Positions 23,801 through 28,990 are shown, numbered from the stretch's first letter. The stretch: 64,000 nt of DNA from Pseudomonas cichorii (GCF_015471405.1 NZ_BLVZ01000001.1:434001-498000), one strand, 5' to 3'. The notes: generated by a model from the letters alone, not told the origin. Numbers and translations: made by a program.

Positions 23801-25580
23801 CGCGCAAATACTCCGCCAGCACATTGGCACGCTCATTCAACTGGCCATAACCGAGCTGTTGCTCGCCATGCACTGCCGCCGGTGCCTCGGGATGAAGGCT
23901 GGCATGGGCCTCGAACAGCGCCGTGACGCTGCTGTCGCGAGGGTAAGCGCGCATTGTGTCGTTGAATGCGGTGAGCAACTGATTGCGCTCGGCAGCCGGC
24001 AGCAGGTCCAGCGTGCTCAAGGCACGCCGAGGGTCCTGCTCCAGCGCCTGAGCCAGTTGCTCGAATGCGCTCGAAAGATAGTCGCCGATCCGCTGTGCGC
24101 CGATTTGTGCCAGGGCCAGAACGCTGATGACGAAACGGTCGCCCAGATCGTCCACCGAAACGGTGATCGGGTAGTTGCTTCGCTCTTCACCCCCCAGTAT
24201 CTGCAAACCATGCCAGGCTTCACGGGCCTGGGTCGTCACAGCCTGTGCCGCGCTGCCATGGCGATAGTTGAGCAGCGAACCGAACAGCGGTGTCGGTGCC
24301 GCCACGCCACTGCAACGCTGGGCCAGGGCCAACGATGCATGTTCATGCCCCAGCAGACCGGTCAGGCGCTGGTGAGTGGCCTTGATACTGGCATCCACAC
24401 TCTGGCTACCCAGTTCGACCCGCAACGGCAAGGTATTGATAAACAGGCCCAGGGCACGGTCGGCACCCTCGCCACCTTGCATGCGGCCCATCAGTACGGT
24501 GCCGAACACCACGTCTTCACGGCCGGATATACGGCCCAGCACTTGCGCCCAGGCCAGATGCACCAGGCTCGCGGCACTTACGCCCAGGCGCCGGGCATGA
24601 CCTCGCAGAGTAGCGCCCAGTGTTTCATCCACCGGCAGCCGGGCTTCTTCGATCACCACATCGGGGTTCAGGGCATCGGTGAAACCGAATGGCAGGGTCG
24701 GCTCTTCAACATCCGCGAGCATGTCGCGAAAGAACGCTTCGTGGGACTCGCGCCCTGCCCCCTGACGTGCCTGAGCCACATAGTTGCGATAGGAAACCGC
24801 TTCGGGCAACGAGTCCTCGACGCCCAGCAGGAATGCCTGGGTTTCATGCTGCACCAGTTCCAGCGCAGCATGGTCGAGGGCCATATGATGGAACAGCAGC
24901 ATCGCCACCCAGCGCGAGTTGAGTGGGTCGGCCGCCCAGACAAGACGCATCAGCGGAGCCTGTCGAACATCCATCCGGTAATGGCGGGTGTCGAAGCGCT
25001 CTTGCAGTTGCCGGGCGATATCGCCATCGGCAGGGTCCAGGACGACTTCATCAAAGCCTAGCCGGGCTTCTTGCCAGACCACCTGCATGGGCTCGTCGAG
25101 ACCTTCCCAGACAATGGCAGTGCGCAGGATATCGTGCCGGTCCATGACGCCTTGCAGGGCCTGGGCAAAGTGCTCAAGCCGCTGAAGACTTTCTGCACCG
25201 AATATCGTGTGCAAGACATAGGGGTCGCCCTGGGTGGCCGAGATATGGTGGTAAAGAATGCCCTCCTGCAACGGCGCCAGCGGATAGATATCCTGTACGT
25301 TTGCCGCACCGCCCGGCACGGTTTCGACGATCCGGTCAATCGCTTCCTGGCTAAGGCCGGCCAGGGGCAGCATGTCCGGGGTAATGCGAAAGGCCGGGCT
25401 CAGCCAGTCGCCACCGTTTCTCTTCACCAGGTCGATCAGCGCATGCTTGTGCAGGCGCATGCTGTCCATCAGCGCGTCATCGAAACCCTCGTCATCCCCC
25501 AGAATGACAAGGTCACCTTCCTCGTGCTGGAGGCGGATCGGGTGACCGGAAATGATAGCCATCAATTCGTTGAAGAGCAT
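1..25580 (-). CDS. sypC: Syringopeptin-type NRPS SypC, 3' part outside window
   Basis: This is the third synthetase of a long lipodepsipeptide assembly line. It is open from the ATG at 25580 to base 1 (over 8,500 codons). The frame checks at NRPS motifs near 23.4, 20.1, 15.6, 12.0, 8.7, 4.0 and 0.85 kb. Residues 1-65 resemble a TubC-type docking domain (MLFNELMAIISGHPIRLQ). Seven C-A-T modules follow, with carrier serines near residues 1087, 2154, 3237, 4324, 5410, 6478 and 7535, then C8-A8. Predicted residues are Val, Ala, Val, Thr, Thr, Ala, Dab and Ser. C1-C6 have the dual condensation/epimerisation layout, and C7-C8 are ordinary LCL domains. The gene is separated from sypB by 224 bases that hold a candidate regulatory dyad, so it may have its own promoter. 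The RBS before the ATG is weak. Remaining module(s) and the thioesterase must lie to the left. The family call is firm; the sypC name is by position and layout. Confidence 0.95.
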   Translation of the reverse strand, partial: MLFNELMAIISGHPIRLQHEEGDLVILGDDEGFDDALMDSMRLHKHALIDLVKRNGGDWLSPAFRITPDMLPLAGLSQEAIDRIVETVPGGAANVQDIYPLAPLQEGILYHHISATQGDPYVLHTIFGAESLQRLEHFAQALQGVMDRHDILRTAIVWEGLDEPMQVVWQEARLGFDEVVLDPADGDIARQLQERFDTRHYRMDVRQAPLMRLVWAADPLNSRWVAMLLFHHMALDHAALELVQHETQAFLLGVEDSLPEAVSYRNYVAQARQGAGRESHEAFFRDMLADVEEPTLPFGFTDALNPDVVIEEARLPVDETLGATLRGHARRLGVSAASLVHLAWAQVLGRISGREDVVFGTVLMGRMQGGEGADRALGLFINTLPLRVELGSQSVDASIKATHQRLTGLLGHEHASLALAQRCSGVAAPTPLFGSLLNYRHGSAAQAVTTQAREAWHGLQILGGEERSNYPITVSVDDLGDRFVISVLALAQIGAQRIGDYLSSAFEQLAQALEQDPRRALSTLDLLPAAERNQLLTAFNDTMRAYPRDSSVTALFEAHASLHPEAPAAVHGEQQLGYGQLNERANVLAEYLRAAGIQPGDRVAMELERSFELLISQLAILKCGAVYVPLDVNAPAERLQFILEDSQARVLLSVSSRAPLAGIPRLDLDTLNLDAEAEPVPQQALVGGAPAYVMYTSGSTGTPKGVLVTHRAISRLVIDNGYADFNAADRVAFASNPAFDASTLEVWAALLNGGCVVLVDQDVLLSRAHFAGLLLEQSVSVLWMTAGLFHQYASGLSDAFARLRYLIVGGDVLDPVVIARVLANGAPRHLLNGYGPTEATTFSTTWEIERVDGPSIPIGRPIGNSRVYVLDAYLRPAPLGVTGELYIGGDGVARGYLNRPDLTLEKFIPDPFGTDTDARLYRTGDLGCWRPDGSIEYRGRNDDQVKIRGFRIELGEISARLSTCAGVADATVLVRAEQDTPGQKRLVAYVIAQAGVELSAQALRDELLGSLAEYMVPAAFVMLDAFPLTANGKLDRRALPEPGAEAFASREYEAPQGPVEETLATLWAQLLKVERVGRFDHFFELGGHSLLAVSLIERMRQVGLRADVRVLFSQPTLAALAAAVGESHEISVPANVIGIDSQRITPAMLPLADLDQTSIDRIVASVPGGLANIQDIYALAPLQEGILYHHLAAEQGDPYVLQTLFGMADRGRLSDFVQALQAVVDRHDILRTAVFWEGLDSPVQVVCRQAQLSVEEVSLDPTQGDIAEQLQARFDPRHFRLDLAQPPLLRILFAEDTANQRCVALLLFHHLALDHTALEVVQHEMQAWLLGRQQELGEAIAYRNYVAQARLGVSREAHESFFRGMLGEVDEPTLPFGLQNVQGDGGGVEEAKQALAEGLDQRLRAQARHLGVSLASLVHLAWGVVLGAIAGKQDVVFGTVLMGRMQGGEGTDRAIGLFINTLPLRLAVGEQGVRAGVRAAHERLTDLLGHEHASLALAQRCSGVPASMPLFSALLNYRHSAAGTITPEALQAWKGIEGLSGEERTNYPLTLNVDDLGDNLLLTALAQEGVDARRVCGYMQAALLQLVEALELTPQAPLRSLSVLPETEREQLLQGFNDTSAEYPLDQTVHGLFEAQVERTPDAVAVVYGHEHLIYAELNQRANRLAHHLRSQGVVPDSRVAICVERGIDMVVGLLAILKAGGGYVPLDPAYPVERLAYMLQDSAPAAVLAQTATLGLLSAADVAVVNLDEVSWQDKSASNPVIEGLTPAHLAYVIYTSGSTGLPKGVMIEHRNTVNFLTWAQQAFEPEVLAKTLFSTSLNFDLAVYECFAPLASGGSIEVVKNVLALQECEHDVTLINTVPSALKALLESGGLQEGVHTVNVAGEALKGSLVERLFAETGVKRLCNLYGPSETTTYSSWVAMDREDGFAAHIGKPVANTQFYLLDEHRQPVPLGVPGEIYIGGAGVARGYLNRDDLTAERFLDDPFNAGARMYRTGDLGRWLADGNIEYLGRNDDQVKIRGFRIELGEIEAKLARHTSVKEAVVMAREDVPGDKRLVAYFTSTGQTADLEILRSHLQSQLPDYMVPAAYVHLEKLPLTPNGKLDRKALPAPDQQALISRGYEAPQGETEITLAQIWADVLKVERVGRHDHFFELGGHSLLAVTLIERMRRKGLSADVRILFSQPTVAALAAAVGHNREVVVPANLIGPGCTRITPELLPLVNLDQPALDRIVASVPGGAANVQDIYPLAPLQAGILYHHVSAAQGDPYVLQATFTVRDQARIESFATALQKVIDRHDTLRTSVFWEGLESPVQVVWRQAQLVVDTLELNPVDGDVAIQIRERFSTHHHRLDLGLAPLMRLACAFDQNKGHWVMLLMFHHMALDHTALEVVRHEMQAFMLGEGDSLPAAMPYRNYVAQACLGLSEQDHETFFRSQLGDIEESTLAFGQAGVRGDGSGIEEARIALDDELSLRVRAQARKLGSSAASVLHLAWALVARAACGRDQVVFGTVLMGRMQGGEGSDRALGMFINTLPLRVDIDARSVVEGVKSTHARLTALLGHEHASLALAQRCSAVAAPAPLFNTLLNYRHSSADVTSDQALSAWDGIESLSNEERTNYPLTLSVDDLGTGFAITALAMTEIGAQRVCDTLACALANLIDALEYQPDTALHAIAVLPQAEREQLLHGFNDSACDYPRDSSVQALFERQVAERPQAIAAVHGKQALTYAELNVRANRLAHHLIGQGVIAGDAVAILLPRSLDLLVAQLAIIKCAAIYVPLDINAPQERQAFMVQDSGARHVLTHSNLVIPQGVARIDLDSLDLTHEHGNNPELACSSESAAYIMYTSGSTGTPKGVLVPHRAIARLVFNNGYADFNVQDRVAFASNPAFDASTLDVWAPLLNGGSVVVVDQDVLLSLPEFRALLLEQSVSVLWMTAGLFHQYASGLYDAFAQLRYLIVGGDVLDPSIIAQVLKHGAPQHLLNGYGPTEATTFSATHEIKAVGEGSIPIGKPLANTRLYVLDARQQPVPLGVTGELYIGGDGVALGYLNRAELTEQVFVADPFSNDPAARLYRTGDLACWLPDGSVEYRGRNDNQVKIRGFRIEIGEIEARLAQCVGVKESVVLARQDADGDEARGPKQLVGYVTALPGASLSVQELRRELSASLADYMVPVAFVVLDSLPLTANGKLDRRALPAPDAQAYASREYEAPVGHVESVLADLWADVLKVERVGRHDHFFELGGHSLLAVKLIEKMRQQGLSADVRVLFSQPTLMALAAAVGNSTEIRVPANLIEPGCTQITPDMLPLLDISEASLERVLAAVPGGAANVQDIYPLAPLQEGILYHYLTAEAGDPYVLQSQYAFDSRERLDAFIGALQSVINRHDILRTAVHWTGLDEPVQVVCRTVTLQPQFVELDPGNGPVATQLSAQFDARHYRLDLTRAPLLHLACAEDKEQNRWVATLLFHHLALDHTALEVMQLEMQAFLLGTADQLGAAMPYRNYVAQARLGVEPAAHEAFFREMLGDISEPTLPFGVHDVQGDGQGIEEARAPLDIQVSNRLRQQARQLGVSAASLVHLAWALVLGKVSATDDVVFGTVLLGRMQGGEGADRALGMFINTLPLRVSLDRNSVRQAVSEAHGRLTGLLVHEHASLALAQRCSGVAATTPLFSALLNYRHSNAVVTQESLNAWEGMQTLGGDERTNYPLTLNVDDLGEGFHFTVLALESIGARRVCDYVQVALEQLTDALEQAPQTPLSNLSILPGSEREQLLYQWNASDATFADDQLIHRAFEAWAAKQPSATAIRFEGHWLSYGELNARANQVAHRLIEQGIRPDDRVAICVERGLKMIIGLLGILKAGAGYVPLDPAYPAERLAYLLKDSEPLAVLVQKTTVDVLSGVSVPVINLDDARLQEQSVSNPQVLGLTSSHLAYVIYTSGSTGLPKGVQIEHRNVARLFSATQAWFDFGPTDTWALFHSFAFDFSVWEIWGALIHGGELLIVPQLVSRSPQECYALICEAGVTVLNQTPSAFRQLIAAQGESHQAHSLRQVIFGGEALETGILKPWYARPVNAGTQLVNMYGITETTVHVTYRALQAADALQAGVSPIGVRIPDLQTYVLDANREPVPVGVVGELYVGGAGVARGYLNRPELNEERFIPDPFSQRPGARLYRTGDLARWTAEGSLDYLGRNDDQVKIRGFRIELGEVEAQLAACTGVREAVVIAREDIPGDKRLVAYVIPEEGTTPSAAELRDQLLQTLAEHMLPSAFVTLESLPLTTNGKLDRKALPAPDQSALASRAYEAPQGEVEVIIAELWQELLDVEQVGRHDHFFELGGHSLLAVKLIERMRQQNLSADVRVLFGQPTLAALAAAVGGQTEIVVPANLITEGCERITPDMLPLADLDQDAIDRVVASVPGGIANIQDIYALAPLQEGILYHHLAAAEGDPYLQYALFSFDGLQRLQQFAAALQAVVSRHDILRTGVLWERLDEPVQVVWRHAELAVEEVRLDPAAGDIADQLREALDPRHYRLDIRQAPMMRIGYAHDPANNRWLGMLLFHHMVDDATSLGILTSEIEAFMCGLGDQLPASVPYRNYVAQARLGVSREAHEAFFREMLGDIDEPTLPFGLHDVQGDGQGIQEVRQVVDASLGQRLRVQARKLGVGAASLYHLGWARVLGALSGRDEVVFGTVLLGRMQGGAGADRALGMFINTLPLRVDLGDQHVSNGVRKTHANLTALLGHEHASLVLAQRCSGVEAPTPLFSSLLNYRHLENHTGDSSVAAWEGIQALSGEERTNYPLTLSVDDLGEGFNLTVMAEAQIGAERVCGYMQRVMHQLIDALEQAPQTSLNSLSILPRSEREQLLHGWNANDTTFADDLLIHRAFEAWAAKQPSATAVRFEGRQLSYGELNTRANQVAHRLMEQGIGPDDRVAICVERGLEMIIGLLGILKAGAGYVPLDPAYPAERLTYLLNDSAPLAVLVQQATADVLSGVSVPVINLDDARLQEQSVSNPQVSGLTSSHLAYVIYTSGSTGLPKGVQIEHRNVARLFTATQAWFDFGPTDTWALFHSFAFDFSVWEIWGALVHGGELLIVPQLVSRSPQECYALICEAGVTVLNQTPSAFRQLIAAQGESHQAHSLRQVIFGGEALETGILKPWYARPVNAGTQLVNMYGITETTVHVTYRALQAADALKAGVSPIGVRIPDLQTYVLDANREPVPVGVVGELYVGGAGVARGYLNRPELNEERFIPDPFSQRPGARLYRTGDLARWTAEGSLDYLGRNDDQVKIRGFRIELGEVEAQLAACKGVRETVVIAREDIPGDKRLVAYVIPEEGATPSAAELRDQLLQTLAEHMLPSAFVTLEALPLTTNGKLDRKALPAPDQSALASRAYEAPQGEVEVTIAQLWQELLDVEQVGRHDHFFELGGHSLLAVKLIERMRQQNLSADVRVLFGQPTLAALAAAVGGQTEIVVPANLITEGCERITPDMLPLADLDQDAIDRVVASVPGGVANVQDIYALAPLQEGILYHHLAAAEGDPYVLQVQFSFESRQHLDSFARALQSVVDRNDILRTAVVWESLSEPVQVVWRTATLEVEEVVMAQGSEDVLEQLQQRFDPRHYRLDVSRAPLMRLACAADPANNRWVGMLLFHHMALDHTALEVVVQEMQASLTGQSGLLPVAVPYRNHVANARLGVSREEHEAFFRDMLGDIDEPTLPLGLQDVQGDGSGIEEVHQLVDADLGQRLLIQARRLGASAASLVHLAWAQVVGRLAGREEVVFGTVLMGRMSGAAGTDRALGMFINTLPLRIDVGVQGVEAGVRATHQKLSALLGHEHASLSLAQRCSGVPSALPLFSTLLNYRHSAGQAAAPEAVAAWAGIQTLSMEERTNYPLMLNVDDLGDSFMLTAQAVAAIGAQRTCDFMQTALSSLVTALEDAPHTHLNRLSVLSEAERTQLLVTFNDTQAPYPETQTIHGLFEAQVERTPQAIALVHGNERLSYQTLNERANRLAHHLRNQGVQPDSRVGICVQRGVDMVVGLLAILKAGGAYVPLDPAYPVDRIAYMLQDSAPTAILAHAASHELLATSSAPVIELDRGNWLTEPAANPQVPGLNSSHLAYVIYTSGSTGLPKGVMIEHRNTVNFLTWAQQAFEPEVLARTLFSTSLNFDLAVYECFAPLISGGSIEVVKNVLALQDGEHDVTLINTVPSALKALLESGGLGQSVHTVNVAGEALKGSLVERLFAETGVKRLCNLYGPSETTTYSSWVAMDREDGFSAHIGKPVANTRFYLLDEHRQPVPLGVPGEIYIGGAGVARGYLNRDDLTAERFLEDPFNAGARMYRTGDLGRWLADGNIEYLGRNDDQVKIRGFRIELGEIEARLARHASVKEAVVMAREDVPGDKRLVAYFTASIEDVDIEDLREYLLAQLPEYMVPVAYVVLQSLPLTPNGKLDRKALPAPDLQALVSQGYEAPQGEIEVALAQLWQELLGVEKVGRFDRFFDLGGHSLLAIRLISQVRLRLGVELSLAELFTHSELSALAGLLAQAGRSTLPDIVRVPRDEDLPLSFAQQRLWFLAQMEGGSTAYNMPAGLRLRGPLDESALQRALERILARHEALRTRFAVREDQEPVQLIEPVDSGFALTRFNLQASNDREQQLLAMAQEEALAPFDLATGPLIRGRLVRLDAEDHALLVTVHHIVSDGWSLGVLTRELTELYEAFRQGLEDPLPPLSVQYADYAVWQRRWLSGEVLEAQSRYWQQTLADAPALLALPTDKPRPAQQDYAGATLGIVLDAALTQDLKALSQRHGTTLYMTVMAAWAVLLSRLGGQDDVVIGSPMANRMRAEVEPLIGFFVNTLAVRIDVSDDPDVGTLLARVKDRVLSAQAHQDLPFEQVVEVVKPVRSLSHSPVFQAMLSWQDTGGAALTLDGLALEGIGIANTVSKFDLSLDLSELQGQLVGSLEYATALFGEATVRRYARYFENVLRGLVSGDGAAITRIELLDAEERQRLLSDLNRTRTAYPQTSTAHCMFEERVAAQPDAIAVVCEGERLSYAQLNLRANRLAHTLIGMGIGPDDRVAICVERGVDMLVGLLGVLKAGGAYVPLDPAYPADRLQFMLQDSQPKAVLSHRGMDRSLPELSIPVVALDSPLAGEEHNPDVKGLNARHLAYVIYTSGSTGNPKGVMIEHRGLVNYSLDAARLFELTAEDSVLQQNSLNFDLSVEEVFPALLAGATLVPTRDIFGSEGLAGETPSMLHMTAAHWHTLVGDWHHQPALAAKALAGVRLINVTGDALSAQKLQWWQALRPAHTQLINTYGPTEATVSCTAAYVDSSGASHNVTIGKPMANTRIYLLDAWQQPVPAGVAGEMYIGGDGVARGYLNLEKVNAERFLVDPFSDESDARMYRTGDLARYLADGSLEYLGRNDFQVKVRGFRIELGEIETRLGDCAGVKEAVVIAREDVPGEKRLVAYVVPHAGQTLTAGVLRESLAPQLAEYMLPSAFVMLEAMPLTPNRKLDRKALPAPEGEAFASRIHEPPQGATETALAQVWQQLLDVERVGRNDHFFELGGHSLLAMRLIAHVRQRLGAELRLMDVFAHPVLEAMARGLAQAARSSQPSVIAVSRDQALPLSFAQQRLWFLARLEGDNPAYHIPAGLRLRGELDANALQSALDMIVARHESLRTTFVQLPGQDAEQRIAPSDIGFELRLQALDGQPTAEQSLALLVTDEARAPFDLSKGPLVRGRLVRMASDDHVLLVTFHHIIADGWSSDIFTRELGILYEALRNGEADPLPALALQYADYAMWQRCWLTAEVLQQQSGYWQQALAEAPALLSLPTDRARPAQQDYSGNAVGLALDQALTDQIKALSQRQGTTLFMTVLAAWATVLGRLASQDDVVIGTPVANRTRVEVEGLIGLFVNTLALRVDLSAEPTVEALLQQVKARTLEAQAHQDLPFEQVVEAVNPVRSLAHSPIFQAMLSWQNGAGEDLALGDMNLQGVNASSRSAKFDVLLDMAEVGGRLYGSLEYATALFDRDTIERHLGYLEAVLRGMVADSHAVATHIPLVQADERRLLLETFNATAVDYPQGLTLHGLFEDQVARTPDATALTFEGTSWSYAQLNAQANRIAHRLIGMGVGVEDRIAICVERSLHMVAGLLGILKAGAGYVPLDPDYPADRLAYMLENSAPVVVLGQLSLRDSLPHCKCPMLMLDGQELDGQPGDNPRVANLTASNLAYVIYTSGSTGQPKGVMNEHIGVVNRLLWMQDEYVLDATDVVLQKTPFSFDVSVWEFFWPLFNGARLVMARPGGHREPAYLCDTIQALGVTTLHFVPSMLEVFLAHGNLERCHSLTRVMCSGEALPGHLVRRFKAQPTGAVLYNLYGPTEAAVDVTAWDCSGLETPDNTPIGKPVANTGIYLLDSIAQPVPLGSAGEIYIAGIQVARGYLGRPELTAERFLRDPFSSDPTARMYRTGDLGRFLADGTLIYLGRNDDQVKIRGFRIELGEVAARLGTHPDILEAVVIAREDTPGDKRLVAYYTAQQDLEVESLRGYLSGLLPEYMVPAAYVKL
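2851..6015 (-). other. SypC module 7 (C-A-T): Dab14
   Basis: The C domain is LCL type (LPLSFAQQRLWFLAQMEG; HHIVSDG), leaving Ala13 as L. The A pocket, read around 3700-4050, is D-L-E-H-N-T-T-V-S, the code I know for 2,4-diaminobutyrate in syringomycin-family synthetases. The dat gene in this window supplies that residue. The carrier Ser is near 2980. Confidence 0.85.
6016..9200 (-). other. SypC module 6 (C-A-T): Ala13
   Basis: The C domain is dual type (LYHHLAAAEGDPY; second motif HHMALDH), so Thr12 should be epimerised to D-allo-Thr. The A pocket is D-L-Y-N-N-A-L-T-Y, which Pseudomonas lipopeptide synthetases use for Ala. The A domain is nearly identical in DNA to those of SypC module 2 and SypA module 3. 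Confidence 0.83.
9201..12460 (-). other. SypC module 5 (C-A-T): Thr12, presumed lactone residue
   Basis: The A pocket is D-F-W-N-I-G-M-V-H, a Thr code. The C domain has the dual first motif (LYHHLAAAEGDPY), but its second His motif is HHMVDDATS at 11925-11951 instead of the HHxxLDH seen in its neighbours. It processes Thr11, the residue expected to become Dhb. The A-T DNA repeats that of module 4 with a constant 3258-base offset. Confidence 0.85.
12461..15720 (-). other. SypC module 4 (C-A-T): Thr11, predicted Dhb
   Basis: The A pocket is D-F-W-N-I-G-M-V-H (Thr). The C domain belongs to the dual family, but the first motif reads LYHYLTAEAGD at 15543-15569: the second His is Tyr. Epimerisation of Val10 may therefore be impaired. 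The second motif, HHLALDH, is normal for this protein. Confidence 0.85.
15721..18960 (-). other. SypC module 3 (C-A-T): Val10
   Basis: The A pocket is D-A-L-W-I-G-G-T-F (Val). The C domain is dual (LYHHVSAAQGDPY; HHMALDH), so Ala9 is predicted D. The A domain DNA from about 16260 to 17520 matches SypB module 1 at a constant offset of 19712 bases. Confidence 0.83.
18961..22160 (-). other. SypC module 2 (C-A-T): Ala9
   Basis: The A pocket is D-L-Y-N-N-A-L-T-Y (Ala). The C domain is dual (LYHHLAAEQGDPY; HHLALDH), so Val8 is predicted D. Confidence 0.83.
22161..25580 (-). other. SypC module 1 (docking-C-A-T): Val8
   Basis: An N-terminal docking segment of about 65 residues precedes a dual C domain (LYHHISATQGDPY; HHMALDH), which should epimerise Ala7 delivered by SypB. 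The A pocket is D-A-L-W-I-G-G-T-F (Val). Confidence 0.85.
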
Positions 25581-25760
25581 CGAATAACCTGCGCTGTATG
25601 AGTTCTGGAAAAGTCGGCGGCAAACACAAGGCGACTTCACGAAAGAGGCGAAAGACCGCCTTTCTAGGATGGGAAAAAACTAGAGCATCGGTTCTGGACT
25701 GTCTGTCACGGTATGTAGGGACAGGCGGGATGCAAGACGTCAGGGGCTTTGGGAAAGCGG

Positions 25761-25780
25761 CGTCCCCTTGAACGGGGACA
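25761..25780 (-). promoter_or_regulatory. Candidate syr-syp box upstream of sypC
   Basis: Read on the minus strand the dyad is TGTCCCC-GTTCAA-GGGGACG, which fits TGTCCCG-N6-CGGGACA at 11 of 14 arm positions. It lies 180 bases before the sypC ATG, in the 224-base sypB-sypC gap. That gap otherwise shows no gene. The consensus is from memory of the P. syringae SalA/SyrF regulon. Confidence 0.5.
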
Positions 25781-25804
25781 CCGAAAGGTCAACAAAGAGA
25801 CAGA

Positions 25805-28800
25805 TCAGATGCGGCGTTTGCGCTGCTGGGTCGGTACCCGGGATGCCGAAACTTCAAGGGTGCGCAGGGGCACCACCGAAGCCGCCACCGCAGCCAGCGT
25901 CGACTGCCCGAACAGCACACGAACGTCGGCTTCCAGCCCCTCATGACGCATGCGTTCGATGAGGCTGACCGCCAACAGCGAATGCCCGCCCAGCTCGAAG
26001 AAATGGTCATGACGCCCCACTCGCTCGACCTTCAGCAACTCGGCCCAGAGCATGGCCAGCCAGGTTTCGGTTTCACCCTGGGGCGCTTCGTAACGATGAG
26101 TCACGTAAGCGTTGCTGTCAGGCAACGGCAACAGCTTGCGATCCAGCTTGCCATTGGGTGTCAGCGGCATGGCATCCAGGCGCACGTAAGCTGCGGGGAC
26201 CATGTACTCAGGCAATTGCGCCTGCAAATGGGCTCGCAACAAACCACTGTCGACCAGAACCTTCGGGCTCTGCGGCGTGTAATACGCTACCAGCCGCACA
26301 TCCCCCGGCTCGTCTTCACGGGCCACGACCACCACGTCCCGCACAGCTTCGTGTCGGGCCAGGCGCGCTTCGATTTCCCCAAGCTCGATACGGAAACCGC
26401 GAATCTTCACCTGATCGTCGTTACGGCCCAGGTACTCGATATTGCCGTCCGCCAGCCAGCGCCCCAGATCCCCGGTACGATACATGCGAGCGCCAGGGAC
26501 ACTGCTGAACGGATCATCGAGGAAACGCTGGGCGGTCAGGTCGTCACGATTGAGATAACCCCGCGCCACGCCAGCCCCGCCAATGAAGAGTTCGCCCGCA
26601 ACACCCAGCGGCACCGGGTTCAGGTACTCGTCCAGCACATGGAATTGAGTATTGGCGATGGGTTTGCCGATGTGCGCGCTGAAACCGTCTTCGCGATCCA
26701 TCGCGACCCAGCTTGAGTAAGTAGTGGTTTCCGAAGGGCCATAGAGGTTGCACAGACGCTTGACCTGAGTCTGCTCGAACAGCTTTTCCACCAGGCTGCG
26801 CTTGAGCGCTTCGCCCGCCACGTTGACCGTATGCACGCCCTGCGCCAGCCCGCTGGTATCCAGCAGCGCCTGGAGCGCCGAAGGCACGGTATTGATCAGC
26901 GTGACATCGTGCTCATTTCGCTGCAATTCAAGCGCATTCTGCACAAGATCGATGCAACCACCGGTTGTCAGCGGAGCAAAGCACTCGTAGACCGCCAGAT
27001 CGAAGTTCAACGAAGTGGAGAACAGCGTCCTGGCAAGCACTGCCGGCTCGAAAGCGCGCTTGGCCCAGCTCAGGAAGTTGACCGTGTTGCGGTGTTCGAT
27101 CATCACGCCTTTGGGCATACCGGTGGAACCGGAGGTGTAAATCACATACGCCAGATGGGCAGCGTTCAGCCCGGTAACGTCCGGGTTTTCCAGCGGTTGT
27201 CCGAGCCAGGTTCTGCTGTCCAGATCGATCACCGGTGCAGGCGTGGCAGACAGCAGGCCAAGGGTCGGTCCATGGGCCAGCACCACTGTCGGTGCGCTGT
27301 CCTCCAGCATGTAGGCAATACGCTCGACGGGATACGCCGGGTCCAGCGGCACATAACCGCCACCCGCCTTGAGGATGGCCAGCAGGCCGACCACCATTTC
27401 CGTGCCGCGCTCCATGCAGATCGCCACCCGGGCGTCAGGCTCGACGCCCTGTGTGCGCAAATGCCAGGCCAGACAATTGGCTCGTTCGTTCAACTGCCGA
27501 TAGCTCAGTTGCTCATGGCCATGGATCAGCGCTGGAGCATCAGGCGTACGCAGTACCTGCGCCTCGAAAAGGCCGTGAATGGTCTGTGCCGGTGGATAGT
27601 AATGGTGTGTGTCGTTGAAACGCGCCAGATGCAGTCGTTCTGCTTCTCCTGGCAACGCAACCCCGTACACGGCCTGTTCGGCATCGGCCACCATGGCTCG
27701 CAGCAGGTTTTCCAGATAACCGCGATAACGCTCGACGGTTTCCGGGTAAAACAGGGCCGTGGCGAATTCCAGGCTGCCTTGCAACTGGCCGTTGATCTCT
27801 CCGAGATCCAGAGACAGGTCGAACTTGGCGCTGTTTCTCGGCGCACCAATGCCCTCCAGTGTCAGGTCGCCCAGCATCAGATCGACATTCTCGTTGTTCT
27901 GCCACGACAACATGGCCTGGAACAATGGACTGTGTGACAGGCTACGCACCGGTTTGACCACCTCGACCACATGCTCGAATGGCAATGCCTGACGAGCCTG
28001 AGCCTCCAGGGACAACTGCCTGACCCGGCGCAGCAGTTCGGCAAAGTCGGGTTTGCCGGACAAGTCGATCGGCAACGCAAGGGTATTGACGAACAGGCCG
28101 ATAAGCCCTTCGATCTCTGCATTCATGCGGTTGGCAACCGGCGAGCCGATGACCACGTGCTCCTGGCCTGACAAACGCCCGAGCGTGGCCGCCCAGGCGG
28201 CCAGCACGGTCATGTACAACGTGGTGCCGTGGCACCTGCTCAAATCCTGAAGCTGCGCGGTCAACTGCGCGTCGAAGCAGACCGGTATCGCAGCACCCGA
28301 ATAATCCTGCAACGCCGGGCGTGGCTGATCGGTCGGCAGCGTCAGCACCGCCGGAGCCTGTGCCAGTGCCTTGCGCCACCAGTCGGTCTGGGCCTGCAAG
28401 GCTTCGCTGTCCAGCAGGCGGCGCTGCCAGACGGCATAGTCGGCGTATTGCACGGCCAGTTGCGGCAGAGGGTCCGGCTCGCCTTGCACAAAGGCCGCGT
28501 AGAGAGCGCCCAGCTCGGCCGTCAGCACGCCCATGGACCAGCCATCGGAAACGATATGGTGCATGGTCACCAACAGCACATGCTCTTCGGTCGCCAGTCG
28601 AATCAACTGGCCACGAATCAGTGGTCCCTGTTGCAGATCGAAGGCCTGCTGCGCCTCTTGAGCGGTCAACTCGTCCAGTGCCACGGACGGCTCGTCGTGT
28701 CCCGAAAGGTCCACATGAGTCAGCGTAAAACCGCTGTGTGCCGGCAAGATTCGTTGCAACGCCGCACCGCCAGCAGGCTGCACGAAACACGTCCGCAAGG

Positions 28801-28990
28801 CCTCATGACGCGCCACGATCCGGTCCAGAGCACGCTGCAGGGCCGACACGTCGAGTACGCCTTTCAAGCGCAGACCGGCCGGCAAATGGTAGGCCGCGCT
28901 GGCACCCTCCATCTTTGCCAGGAACAACAGGCGCTGCTGGGCGAACGAGAGCGGCAATTCTTCATCACGGGAAACCGGTGTGATATCCGG
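25805..28990 (-). other. SypB module 4 (C-A-T): Ala7
   Basis: The C domain is LCL type (LPLSFAQQRLLFLAKMEG; HHIVSDG), so Ser6 stays L and no dehydration signature is seen. The A pocket is D-L-Y-N-N-A-L-T-Y (Ala). The C-terminus after the carrier domain is short and basic (QQRKRRI). Confidence 0.83.

Noticed and set aside
25762..25779. Hairpin after sypB considered as a terminator
   Set aside because: No T-run follows on the minus strand; the arms instead fit the syr-syp dyad upstream of sypC.
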